DNA of 64,000 nucleotides from Actinoplanes cyaneus (lineage in GTDB: Bacteria; Actinomycetota; Actinomycetes; Mycobacteriales; Micromonosporaceae): contig NZ_BOMH01000017.1 in the NCBI RefSeq assembly GCF_016862095.1, forward strand, positions 62,001 to 126,000, given 5' to 3'. Both the position numbers and the translations under genes were made by a program. Below, in pieces: positions 24,490 to 32,194 of the stretch. A model generated the notes under the pieces. The model saw only the letters and a list, made by a program, of their open reading frames with translations. It did not search any database and was not told the DNA's origin. The stretch's first letter is position 1, and the number at the start of each line of letters is the position of its first letter.

Positions 24490-25140
24490 GTGGCGCAAGT
24501 GTTGGCTGACCAGTACTACCTGATCGCACACGAGGACCGTACCGGGCGGTCCAGGCTACATCCCCGTGCGACCGGCCTGGGGCTGGCCGCCGCATTACTC
24601 TCCGAGCTGGTCCTCGAAGGCCGCATCGGCGTCACCGACGGCGACCTGTTCGTCATTGATCAGCATCCGCCGCGCGATGCGCTGTCGCACGACATTCTCG
24701 ATCTCCTTTGTGCGCAATCGCAGCATCGTGACGTGCATACCTGGCTGGCATTCCTCGCGCAGGATTCGGCGTTGCGGGTCGCCGAGCGGCTGATCCGGGT
24801 CGGTGCTGTCGAGGCGATCACCCGGCGCCGGATGCTCGGGGGCACACAGACGCTCTACATGCCCAACACGGCCCGCCAGCGCAACGCCGCGGCCTGGGCC
24901 TCGACCCGGATCGCCAACATGCTGGTACGAGGCATGGAATTGAGTGTCGCCGACCGGATCCTTGTCGGCATCGTGGTCGCCACCGGGCTCACCCGGCACG
25001 TGATGTACGGGTTCGAGATGTACCCGCACATCTACCACGCTCTGCCCAGCATGATCGCCTCATTGCCCGACGACCTGCGGGAATTGGTCGAGTGCACTGA
25101 GTCGTCGGTGGGCTCCGCACTTGCGGTGGGGCGCAGGTGA
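24490..25140 (+). CDS. GPP34 (GOLPH3-like) family protein
   Basis: A 216-aa helical protein. It shows the GPP34 pattern: LADQYYLIAHEDRTGRSRL, then LGLAAALLSELVLEGRIGV, then DGDLFVID, and a C-terminal ADRILVGIVVATGL. Eukaryotic relatives bind PI4P on Golgi membranes; actinobacterial members are common, and some contribute to membrane traffic-like or developmental functions, but their role is poorly defined. Leu36 is encoded by TTA, a codon rare in high-GC actinomycetes and read by the BldA-type tRNA. GTG start. The stop overlaps the permease start by four bases (GTGA). Confidence 0.9.
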   Translation: MAQVLADQYYLIAHEDRTGRSRLHPRATGLGLAAALLSELVLEGRIGVTDGDLFVIDQHPPRDALSHDILDLLCAQSQHRDVHTWLAFLAQDSALRVAERLIRVGAVEAITRRRMLGGTQTLYMPNTARQRNAAAWASTRIANMLVRGMELSVADRILVGIVVATGLTRHVMYGFEMYPHIYHALPSMIASLPDDLRELVECTESSVGSALAVGRR

Positions 25141-26744
25141 GCCGGGGCAGGCATCAGCGCCGCCGCGACAACTACGAACAGTGGGCCGGCCGCGTCCTGA
25201 TGGAGCAGCGCCGTTCCACCGTGGCGGGACCCGATCTGATCAGCAGCGCCCTGGCTCGCAACCGGCTCGGCATCCCCTCGGTGGTGTTCTTCGGGGTGGC
25301 CGGCGCGGCGCCGCTCACCGTGGTCATCGGCGGCATCTCGACCGTCTACGCGGTGATCAGCGGCTCGGTCGCGGCACCGGTGGTGTACCTGGTGGTCGCC
25401 GCGATCCTGTCGCTGTTCACCGTGGGCTTCGTGGCGATGAGCCGGCACATAGTCAACTCCGGCGCGTTCTACTCCTACATCAGCCAGGGTTTCGGCCGGG
25501 TGCTGGGCGTCGCGGCCGCGTTCGTCGCACTTCCCGCGTACTCGATGATGCAGATCGGCCTGTTCGGGCTCTTCGGGGTGGTCACCTCGAGTGTGCTGGC
25601 AGGCCTGGGCATACAAACATCCTGGGTGCCGTGCGCCCTGGTGGGCTGGGCCCTGGTCGCGGTGCTCGGCGTGCTCTGGGTCGATCTCAGCGGCAAGGTG
25701 CTCGGCGTGCTGCTCGCACTCGAGATAGCCGTTGTCGTCATCTACGACTCGGTGATGATCGGCAACCCGGCCGGCGGTTCGGTCAGCTTCACCACACTCA
25801 ATCCGGTGCAGCTGCTGACGCCCGAGGTCGCCGCCATGCTGGTGCTGGCGATCGCAGGATTCGTCGGCTTCGAGGCGACCGTGGTGCTCTCCGAGGAGGC
25901 GAAGGACCCGAAGCAGACCATCGCCCGGGCGACGCACATCTCGGTCATCATCGCGGGCCTGCTCCTCGGCATCTCAGCCTGGGCGATGTCGGTCAGCACC
26001 GGTCCGGCCCGGATCGTCGCGGTGGCTCAGCAGGAGAAGACGAACCTGGTTTTCGCGCTGGTCGGGCCACACGTACCAGAGATCCTGGTGTCCATCGGCT
26101 ACGTGCTCTTCATCACCAGTATCTTCGCCGCGCTGCTGGCCTTCCATGCCGCCGTCGCGCGGTACCAGTTCTCGCTGGGCCGGGAAGGCGTGCTGCCGAG
26201 CGTGTGGGGATACACCCATCCGCGGACCGGAGCTCCCGTGGTCGGCTCGATCGCGCAGAGCGTGCTGGCTCTCGGCGTGATCGTCCTCTACTCGTTCATC
26301 AACGCTGACCCGCTGGTGTACCTGTTCGCCTGGCTGACGACCATCGGCGGCCTGGGCGTGCTGATCCTGATGTGGGCGGCGTCCGCGGCGGTCATCGCGT
26401 TCTTCTTCAAGAACCCGGGCAGGGAGAACATCTGGCGATCGAAGGTCGCGCCGGTGCTCGCGTTCTTCATGCTCAGCCTGGTGCTGGACGCGACCGTGAT
26501 CGGGCTCGGCGACATCCTGCAGGTGCCGGTGGGCTCCACCTTCCGCTGGATCTTCCCGGTGGGTTACGCCGTGGCCGCGGTGCTCGGCATGGGGTGGGCG
26601 CTCATCATGCGCCGTACCAGGCCGCATGCCTACGCGGTGATCGGGCGTGGCGGTGACGGCCGTGCGCTCATCGAGCTTCCCGAGCCGGCCCGCCCGCACT
26701 CGCATTCCGTTCCTGTCAACAGTCAGATGCCGTCGATCAGGTAG
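25137..26744 (+). CDS. APC superfamily amino acid permease
   Basis: A 535-aa membrane protein with about 12 helices. The first helix contains the glycine-rich unwound motif FFGVAGAAPLTVVIGG typical of APC transporters. The FVGFEATVVLSEEAKDPKQTIARAT region matches the helix 6 motif and the following loop of the family. N- and C-termini are cytoplasmic and polar. It likely imports an amino acid or a related amine; the substrate cannot be told from sequence. The GTG start overlaps the GPP34 stop by four bases, so the two are cotranscribed and coupled, and an acetyltransferase gene follows 11 bases later. Confidence 0.92.
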   Translation: MSRGRHQRRRDNYEQWAGRVLMEQRRSTVAGPDLISSALARNRLGIPSVVFFGVAGAAPLTVVIGGISTVYAVISGSVAAPVVYLVVAAILSLFTVGFVAMSRHIVNSGAFYSYISQGFGRVLGVAAAFVALPAYSMMQIGLFGLFGVVTSSVLAGLGIQTSWVPCALVGWALVAVLGVLWVDLSGKVLGVLLALEIAVVVIYDSVMIGNPAGGSVSFTTLNPVQLLTPEVAAMLVLAIAGFVGFEATVVLSEEAKDPKQTIARATHISVIIAGLLLGISAWAMSVSTGPARIVAVAQQEKTNLVFALVGPHVPEILVSIGYVLFITSIFAALLAFHAAVARYQFSLGREGVLPSVWGYTHPRTGAPVVGSIAQSVLALGVIVLYSFINADPLVYLFAWLTTIGGLGVLILMWAASAAVIAFFFKNPGRENIWRSKVAPVLAFFMLSLVLDATVIGLGDILQVPVGSTFRWIFPVGYAVAAVLGMGWALIMRRTRPHAYAVIGRGGDGRALIELPEPARPHSHSVPVNSQMPSIR

Positions 26745-26755
26745 GGACAACTTCC

Positions 26756-27376
26756 ATGACGTACGCCATCCAGGATCTTGTGATCAGGCATGTGTCGCCA
26801 CTGGACACCGCCGAGATCACCGAGCTCGTGGCCGACGCGATGTGGGACGGGCCGGTCGCCCGTTGGCTCCACCCGGACCCGATGATGCGGCGCCGGAACG
26901 CGTCCCGATACTTCGAGATCTTCGTCGACTACGCGGTTCAGTACGGCGAGGTGTACAGCACCTCGGATGCGGAGACCGGGCGGATGGCCGGCGTAGCGCT
27001 GTGGTTCCCGCTGACGTCGCTGATCCCGCCACCGGCCGACTATGACCGGCGGGTCAAGGAGGCGAGCGAGGACGCACACGACCGCGTGCTGAAACTGGAT
27101 GCTGCGCTCGAAGCCCACCATCCGCTCGATCCGCATCACTACCTGGCGTTCCTGGCCGTGCGTCCGAGCCGGCAGAACCGCGGCATCGGTGGCGCGCTTC
27201 TGGACCGGCATCACGCCCGGCTCGACAGTGCGGGCATCCCCGCCTACCTGGAGGCGAACGACCCGCGTAACCGGGATCTCTACCTTCGTCACGGCTACCA
27301 GGTCCGGACCGTGATCGACCTACCGGACGGCCCCCCGCTCTGGGCTATGTGGAGGCAGCCTATGGCCCGAATCTGA
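26756..27376 (+). CDS. GNAT family N-acetyltransferase
   Basis: A 206-aa single-domain GNAT. The acetyl-CoA pyrophosphate loop is VRPSRQNRGIGGALL (residues ~138-152, the R/Q-x-x-G-x-G/A pattern), and the C-terminal part includes ANDPRNRDLYLRHGYQ, the usual motif B with the conserved Tyr general acid. It follows the APC permease by 11 bases with a good ribosome site (GTAGGGAC). Gene order suggests it acetylates the permease substrate or a derived amine, as in some resistance or detoxification pairs. That is inference from position only. Confidence 0.9.
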   Translation: MTYAIQDLVIRHVSPLDTAEITELVADAMWDGPVARWLHPDPMMRRRNASRYFEIFVDYAVQYGEVYSTSDAETGRMAGVALWFPLTSLIPPPADYDRRVKEASEDAHDRVLKLDAALEAHHPLDPHHYLAFLAVRPSRQNRGIGGALLDRHHARLDSAGIPAYLEANDPRNRDLYLRHGYQVRTVIDLPDGPPLWAMWRQPMARI

Positions 27377-27380
27377 GAGC

Positions 27381-27935
27381 TCAGGCGGCAGCTGGGAACT
27401 CGTAGGACCAGAACTGCTCCTCGTCCATCCGTTCGACGCGAATCACCCCGCGTGCGAATCGGCTGAGGATCCGTTCGGTGGCCTTGCCCATGTTCCGCTT
27501 GCTGTCGTTGTATCGGCAGAAGTCGAGAGCGATCATGCCGTTGTTGGCGGAAGCGGTGTGGTACATCGCCTCCATCAGCTCGAGCAGGGCGCGGGATCCA
27601 CGGGCCGCACGGTCGACCGCTACAAAGCCGGCGTACCAGATCCTTCGACCCTGATAGAGCTCGGGCCAGCGGCGCTCGAAGTACTCCGGTGAGATGAGAG
27701 GCATCGCCCGCAGGTCGCTGCTGAAGGTGGACAACCCGCAGAGCGTGCCGTCGTCGTCGTAGCAGAGGTACTTGTCGATCCGCAGGTCGCGCATGACCTC
27801 GTCGAATTCGGATCGGTACATGAGGTGTCGTTGTACCGCAAGGGAGCGCATCTCTCCGAGTGCTCGCTCGTAGAGTTCCCACGCGGCCACGTGCATCTCT
27901 TCATCGGTGATCTCGTCGATGACCTTGATCTGCAT
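27381..27935 (-). CDS. Probable GNAT-fold protein
   Basis: A 184-aa protein without a textbook acetyl-CoA loop. The order of elements still fits a GNAT fold: KYLCYDDDGTLCGLSTF as strands 2-3, IWYAGFVAVDRAARGSRALLELME as strand 4 and helix 3 with a weak RxxRGS loop, then LDFCRYNDSKRNMGKATERIL. It is convergent with the classical GNAT gene, and the two stops are only four bases apart. Its codon usage is less GC-biased than its neighbours. An acyltransferase role is a guess. Confidence 0.75.
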   Translation of the reverse strand: MQIKVIDEITDEEMHVAAWELYERALGEMRSLAVQRHLMYRSEFDEVMRDLRIDKYLCYDDDGTLCGLSTFSSDLRAMPLISPEYFERRWPELYQGRRIWYAGFVAVDRAARGSRALLELMEAMYHTASANNGMIALDFCRYNDSKRNMGKATERILSRFARGVIRVERMDEEQFWSYEFPAAA

Positions 27936-28493
27936 GGCTGCCCCGCTTCATCGCACTTATGTCGATCGATGACAGTTGACCAACAGAGTACGAAGTTCGA
28001 TAGCCCCGGGACAATGCGTTCCCGGTAAATCAGTGTGCCAAATTCCAGAAAGGAGGGTCATTAGCGGAACGGTATGCAACTTGCAAATCAGCAGGTTGAA
28101 GGCCATGTCGAACCCGATCGATCTCCCGCCCGAATGGTTCCAGGAAAGGTTCGGTATTCCGTGGATCGGCCTTTTTGCGGAATACTCCGAGTACTGGACT
28201 CCGTGCGCTGAACGCGGAGTGTTCACCTATGTGCGACCTGGCGGGATTCCTTCGACGACGGAACGGGTCCGGCGCGGCTGGACACTGCGGGCCATCCCGG
28301 CAAGGCGTTAGTCCCCCCGCCGCCGAGATGGTCCGCATCCATGTCCGCCGCTTGATGTGGTCGGGCGGGCAGCCGAGATCCGTCCCCTACGCCGACGCGC
28401 CCCTCCGAGAAGTACGACGCCACGTCTCCCGGACCGCACACGCCCGTCCGTGGCTGGGTACCGCGGCCGGTGGGGCCACGGCAGGGCCACCGA
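27936..28493. other. Lower-GC gap with at most one small gene
   Basis: About 560 bases lie between the GNAT-fold gene and the next membrane protein. The left half is visibly less GC-rich than the rest of the window and contains an isolated strong Shine-Dalgarno-like AAAGGAGGG (28048-28056). Apart from the 68-aa candidate, I see no gene. Base composition suggests horizontally acquired remnant DNA. Confidence 0.5.
28105..28311 (+). CDS. Candidate small protein in a lower-GC gap
   Basis: A 68-aa frame from ATG 28105. It is rich in aromatic residues (PPEWFQERFGIPWIGLFAEY) with one cysteine, and ends in a basic tail. The surrounding 300 bases are clearly lower in GC than the rest of the window, so codon statistics help little. 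A strong AAAGGAGGG lies at 28048-28056 but about 50 bases too far upstream for this ATG; a GAAGG sits just before it. It may be a real recently acquired gene or a chance frame. Confidence 0.35.
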   Translation: MSNPIDLPPEWFQERFGIPWIGLFAEYSEYWTPCAERGVFTYVRPGGIPSTTERVRRGWTLRAIPARR

Positions 28494-28904
28494 TCAGAGG
28501 ACGGATGCGCGGCGGTTCCGGATCGCCGTGGCGATCACGGACGCGATCAGCGTGGCCAGGCCGAGACCGAGGAACAGCAGGACCGTGCCGACGCCATAGA
28601 GCCCCGTGTCGTCCTGAGAGGCCGCGGTCACGGTCCAGGCCGCGGTGAACGCCACGGTCAGCGCGACCGAGACGAACACCGGCCGGACACCAAACGCCAC
28701 CGCACCCGCGAAGACCGCCAGCAGGGTCAGGGCGCAACCGATCACCTGCCAGGCCTCGTAGGGCCCACTAACGGTCGCGGTGTCCGAATCCGTCTGATAC
28801 TGCACGTCCCAGCCCATCCAGCCGAACCAGCTGAGCGCGGCGAGGACGGCGACCGCGACGGTGCCGCCGGCCTGCGTCAGTGGCCGAGTGCCAGCAGACG
28901 TCAT
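28494..28904 (-). CDS. Small four-helix membrane protein
   Basis: A 136-aa product with four hydrophobic helices: AVAVLAALSWFGWMGW, QVIGCALTLLAVFAGAVAFGV, a third ending at AAWTVTA, and a long fourth GVGTVLLFLGLGLATLIASVI. The C-terminus is short and basic. ATG 28904 is chosen for its GGGGAGG site at seven bases; a longer frame upstream lacks one. I do not recognise the family, and nothing around it suggests a partner. Confidence 0.75.
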   Translation of the reverse strand: MTSAGTRPLTQAGGTVAVAVLAALSWFGWMGWDVQYQTDSDTATVSGPYEAWQVIGCALTLLAVFAGAVAFGVRPVFVSVALTVAFTAAWTVTAASQDDTGLYGVGTVLLFLGLGLATLIASVIATAIRNRRASVL

Positions 28905-28976
28905 CGTTGCCTCCCCGGGATCGGCTTGCGCCACGACTATGTCAGACGAACGACCCTGCCGTCGGCAGTCTTTCTC

Positions 28977-29068
28977 CGGCTGTGGACAACGCGACGGCTG
29001 TGGACAACGCGACGGCTGTGGACAACGCGACGGCTGTGGACGACAAGGGCGGGACGGCCTGTGGAAAA
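28977..29068. repeat. Tandem 18-bp repeats forming a cluster of DnaA-box sequences
   Basis: An 18-bp unit, CGGCTGTGGACAACGCGA, occurs three times exactly plus a partial fourth copy. Each carries TGTGGACAA, the reverse complement of the actinobacterial DnaA box TTGTCCACA, at 28981, 28999 and 29017. A one-mismatch copy TGTGGACGA is at 29035, and TGTGGAAAA is at 29060. All point the same way. The array is intergenic, between two leftward genes. Confidence 0.8.
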
Positions 29069-29081
29069 CTCCGGCGGCGCG

Positions 29082-31991
29082 TCAGGAGAAGGCTAGGGTT
29101 GCCACCGCGATGCCGGGCTGGTCGAAGACGACGAAGACATCGTGAACGCCACCGACCGGGCCGATCGGCGCCCGTGCGGAGGCGACGTCGAGACGGCCTT
29201 CGGCCCGCGGAATCGTGAGGATCGCCAGGACAGGTCCGGTGAGCGGATCGTCCAGGCGCAGGGTGACGGTGGCACTGTCGCCGGCGGAATCAGTGAACGA
29301 CACCACCTCGGACGGCATGACCGGCAGATCAGTGGAGGGAGTGGATCCCATGGAGGCCAGCGCGGAGACCTGCTGAAGGCCGCCGTCCAGATCGACGTCG
29401 GCGAAGACGGCCCAGGCGCCCGGGGCGACGCTGCGCAGCGCTTCGCCGGGGTCCAGGCTGATCGCGACGGGCGTCGTCCCGGCGTACGCATCGTTGTCGA
29501 TCAGCCGCAAGCCGGAGCGGGCCGTGCGTGGCGGGATCACCTCGCCGCGGACGCGCAGCGTCGTGGTCAACGCCCAGTCGAGGCTGGAACGGCCGACGGC
29601 GATGGTGTGCGCCGCCTGCTCGACCACCCAGCGGGAACGCGTGACGTCCCAGAACGCCAGCTCGGCGACGTCCAGGGTGAACGAGACGCGGGTCCGTTCG
29701 CCGGGGGCCAGATGCACGCGCCGATGATCGCGCAGGCGGCGTAACGGCTGCTTGACGCGGGAGTGCTGCTGCCGGGTGTAGAGCTGCACGACCTCGTCGC
29801 CGGGGCGCGTGCCGGCGTTGACGACGTCGACGCTGACCGTGACCGCGGCGGCCGGGCCCACCGCGAGCCCGCTCGCAACGGAGGTGGGAGGGGAGGGGGA
29901 GGGCCCCGAAGTGGTGAGCCGGAGATCGGCGTACCGGAACTCGGTGTAACTGAGTCCGTGACCGAACGGGAACAGCGGAGTCCCGCGGTAGTACAGATAG
30001 GTGGCGTCCGTCGCGATGATGTCGTAGTCGAGCAGCTCCGGCAGTTCGCTGTCGTCGGTGTACCAGGTCTGCGTCAGCCGCCCGGACGGCTCGGCCCCGA
30101 GCAGCACGTCAGCGAGCGCCGCCCCGTGCTCCTGCCCACCGTGCGCGGACCACACGATGGCCGGCAGGTGCTGCTCGGCCCAGCCGATCGCGAAGGGATA
30201 ACTACTGGTCAGCACCAGGACGGTACGAGGATTGGCCGCCTGAACCGCCCGCATCAGCTCGTCCTGGGCGCCGGGCAGGTCCAGGTCCCGGCGGTCGATC
30301 GTCTCCCGCCCGCAGACCATCGGGTGGCTGCCCAGCGCCAGCACCACGACGTCGGCGGAGGCCGCCACCGCCGCGGCCGCGGTCACGCCGTCGATCAGCA
30401 CGTCGACGGTGAACACGGTGGCGTCCGTGAGGTCCGGGGCGCCGGGTCGCACCAGCCCGTCCGTGCCGGCCCGCAGGAAGCGCCCGGTCTGCAGGTGCCG
30501 CAGGGCCACCCCGCCGCCGACCGGCTCGAACGTGAAGGTCTCCTTGACCTCCCAGCCGTTCGGCCCGGGCTGGTCGTTGCGCAGCACCTGCCCGTCGAAG
30601 CCGACGCACAGCCCGTTGGCGACGGCACGCAGCGAGATCGTCTCCTGCCCCCAGTCGAGGACGTCGAAGAGCGCGGCGTCCGGTGTGCCGTCGACCGCGT
30701 CCACTCGCAGCCCGTCGCCGGAGACGACCAGGGTGCCGCCCGCGCCGCGCAACACGATCCGGTCGACGCCCTCGTGGAACAGGACGTCACCGAGGGAGGA
30801 GCGCAGGGTCCGGCGGTACGGCGGGGTCCCGCTGTACCAGTCGTCGAAGACGGCGTCGCCGAGCGGCCCGATCACCGCGATCCGCCCGGCTGTGGCCCGG
30901 TCCAGCGGCAGGATGCCGTCGTTGCTGAGCAGCACGATCGAGGCGCGCGCCGCTTCCCGGGCGAGCCGGCGGTGCTCCGCGCAGTCGATAACTTCGGGGC
31001 CGGTGGCGCGGTAGGGGTCTTCCGCGGGGTTGAACTCGCCGAGCCGGATCCGCACGGACAGGATGTGCCGCACCGCCGCGTCCACGTCGGACTCGCTGAT
31101 CAGCCCGCGTTCCAGCGCCGAGGTGAGCCGGGCGATCGTCGGTGCGGCGTCGTCGCCGTTCTCGGTCACGCAGTCGATGCCGGCTCGCAGCGCGGCCGCG
31201 AACCCGGCCACGTGGTCGTCCTCCCAGTGCTGGTCACCGGCGATGTTGTGGACCGCGTACGCGTCACCGACCACCATCAGGTCGTCCGGGGACCACCCGC
31301 GCAGCACGTCGTCGACGAGCGGGCTCAGATGGGCAGGCCGCCCGTTGATCAGGTTGTAGGACGCCATCACCGCGACCGCGGCGCCCGCCTCGATCGCCGG
31401 GCGGAAGGCCGGCAGCTCGTATTCGTGCAGCACCCGTGGGGGCAGGTTACTGCTGGTCAGGCACCGGTCGGTCTCGTTGTTGTAGGCCAGGAAGTGTTTG
31501 AGGGTCGGCGCGGTCCGCAGCCACTGCGGGTGGTCGCCGCGCAGCCCGCCCGCGTACGCGGTGCTCAGCACCCCGGTCAGCCACGGGTCCTCGGAGAAAC
31601 CCTCCTCGTTGCGGCCCCACCGGGGGTCACGCAGGAGGTTCACGACGGGCGCCCAGACGTTGAGGCCGACGCGTTCCGGGTCGGCGTGGTGCATGGCGCG
31701 CACCTCGGTGCCGACCGCTTCGCCGACGCGGCGGAGCAGGTCCGGGTTCCAGCTGCTGGCGAGGCCGATCGGCTGGGGGAAGACGGTGGCCGTGCCGAGC
31801 CAGGCGACGCCGTGCAGCGCTTCGGTGCCGGTGCGGAAGCCGGCCATGCCGAGCGCGGGGACGGGCGCCTGGTGCTGGTGGAGCAGGGCGATCTTCTCGG
31901 CCGTGCTGAGCCGGGCGAGCAGGTCGCCGACCCGGGTGTCGAGCTTCTGCTGCGGGTCGCGAAAGACGACGCGAGAGGGGGATTCGGTCAT
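29082..31991 (-). CDS. GH3 beta-glycosidase with inserted trefoil-like domain and C-terminal CBM6-like domain
   Basis: A ~969-aa enzyme with no signal peptide, so it is intracellular. The N-terminal (beta/alpha)8 domain holds the nucleophile region LMVVGDAYAVHNI (Asp near residue 240, in the style of GH3 xylosidases). The second domain carries VCGRETIDRRDLDLPG, with the likely acid/base Glu near 560. A block at ~419-514 between these parts has beta-trefoil or fascin-like phrases (LRHLQTGRFLRAGTDG), and it interrupts the second domain as PA14 does in other GH3 enzymes. A fibronectin-III-like domain follows, then a CBM6-like tail (VHDVFVVFDQPG). It removes beta-linked glucose or xylose from imported oligosaccharides. 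ATG 31991 is preferred over GTG 31994. Two LacI-type operators lie upstream. Confidence 0.93.
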   Translation of the reverse strand: MTESPSRVVFRDPQQKLDTRVGDLLARLSTAEKIALLHQHQAPVPALGMAGFRTGTEALHGVAWLGTATVFPQPIGLASSWNPDLLRRVGEAVGTEVRAMHHADPERVGLNVWAPVVNLLRDPRWGRNEEGFSEDPWLTGVLSTAYAGGLRGDHPQWLRTAPTLKHFLAYNNETDRCLTSSNLPPRVLHEYELPAFRPAIEAGAAVAVMASYNLINGRPAHLSPLVDDVLRGWSPDDLMVVGDAYAVHNIAGDQHWEDDHVAGFAAALRAGIDCVTENGDDAAPTIARLTSALERGLISESDVDAAVRHILSVRIRLGEFNPAEDPYRATGPEVIDCAEHRRLAREAARASIVLLSNDGILPLDRATAGRIAVIGPLGDAVFDDWYSGTPPYRRTLRSSLGDVLFHEGVDRIVLRGAGGTLVVSGDGLRVDAVDGTPDAALFDVLDWGQETISLRAVANGLCVGFDGQVLRNDQPGPNGWEVKETFTFEPVGGGVALRHLQTGRFLRAGTDGLVRPGAPDLTDATVFTVDVLIDGVTAAAAVAASADVVVLALGSHPMVCGRETIDRRDLDLPGAQDELMRAVQAANPRTVLVLTSSYPFAIGWAEQHLPAIVWSAHGGQEHGAALADVLLGAEPSGRLTQTWYTDDSELPELLDYDIIATDATYLYYRGTPLFPFGHGLSYTEFRYADLRLTTSGPSPSPPTSVASGLAVGPAAAVTVSVDVVNAGTRPGDEVVQLYTRQQHSRVKQPLRRLRDHRRVHLAPGERTRVSFTLDVAELAFWDVTRSRWVVEQAAHTIAVGRSSLDWALTTTLRVRGEVIPPRTARSGLRLIDNDAYAGTTPVAISLDPGEALRSVAPGAWAVFADVDLDGGLQQVSALASMGSTPSTDLPVMPSEVVSFTDSAGDSATVTLRLDDPLTGPVLAILTIPRAEGRLDVASARAPIGPVGGVHDVFVVFDQPGIAVATLAFS

Positions 31992-32024
31992 CACAACGTG
32001 TTCCTTCGGGGCCGTGCCCGATCG

Positions 32025-32063
32025 TTGGAGCGCTCCCAGGGGCAGGTGTCGAAGCGCTTCGAC
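32025..32063. promoter_or_regulatory. Two LacI-family operator palindromes upstream of GH3
   Basis: TTGGAGCGCTCCCA (32025-32038) matches the CebR/CelR box TGGGAGCGCTCCCA at 12 of 14 positions. GTCGAAGCGCTTCGAC (32048-32063) is a perfect 16-base palindrome of the same LacI-family shape with a central CG. Both lie 34-72 bases before the GH3 start. No LacI-family gene is in the window, so the regulator is encoded elsewhere. Confidence 0.75.
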
Positions 32064-32194
32064 GATGGGGCGAAGAGATCCACGCGAGTGGTTTCGCGAA
32101 TGTTTCGGACGAAGTTCCCTGAGGCTCGCACCCTCGTCAGGACTAGGTCAAGGTGCGGCACACATGTTTGGTCATCGATCGTTACATCGATGAA

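Noticed and set aside
26647..27045. Frame overlapping the permease end and the GNAT start
   Set aside because: A shifted reading of two well-supported genes with Arg-rich product and no domain.
28977..29041. CRISPR array
   Set aside because: The 18-bp units are directly adjacent without spacers, and no cas gene is in the window.
28470..29096. Protein with LWTTRR repeats encoded by the 18-bp repeats
   Set aside because: The frame overlaps a membrane protein gene on the other strand and owes its length to the repeats. The intergenic DnaA-box explanation fits better.
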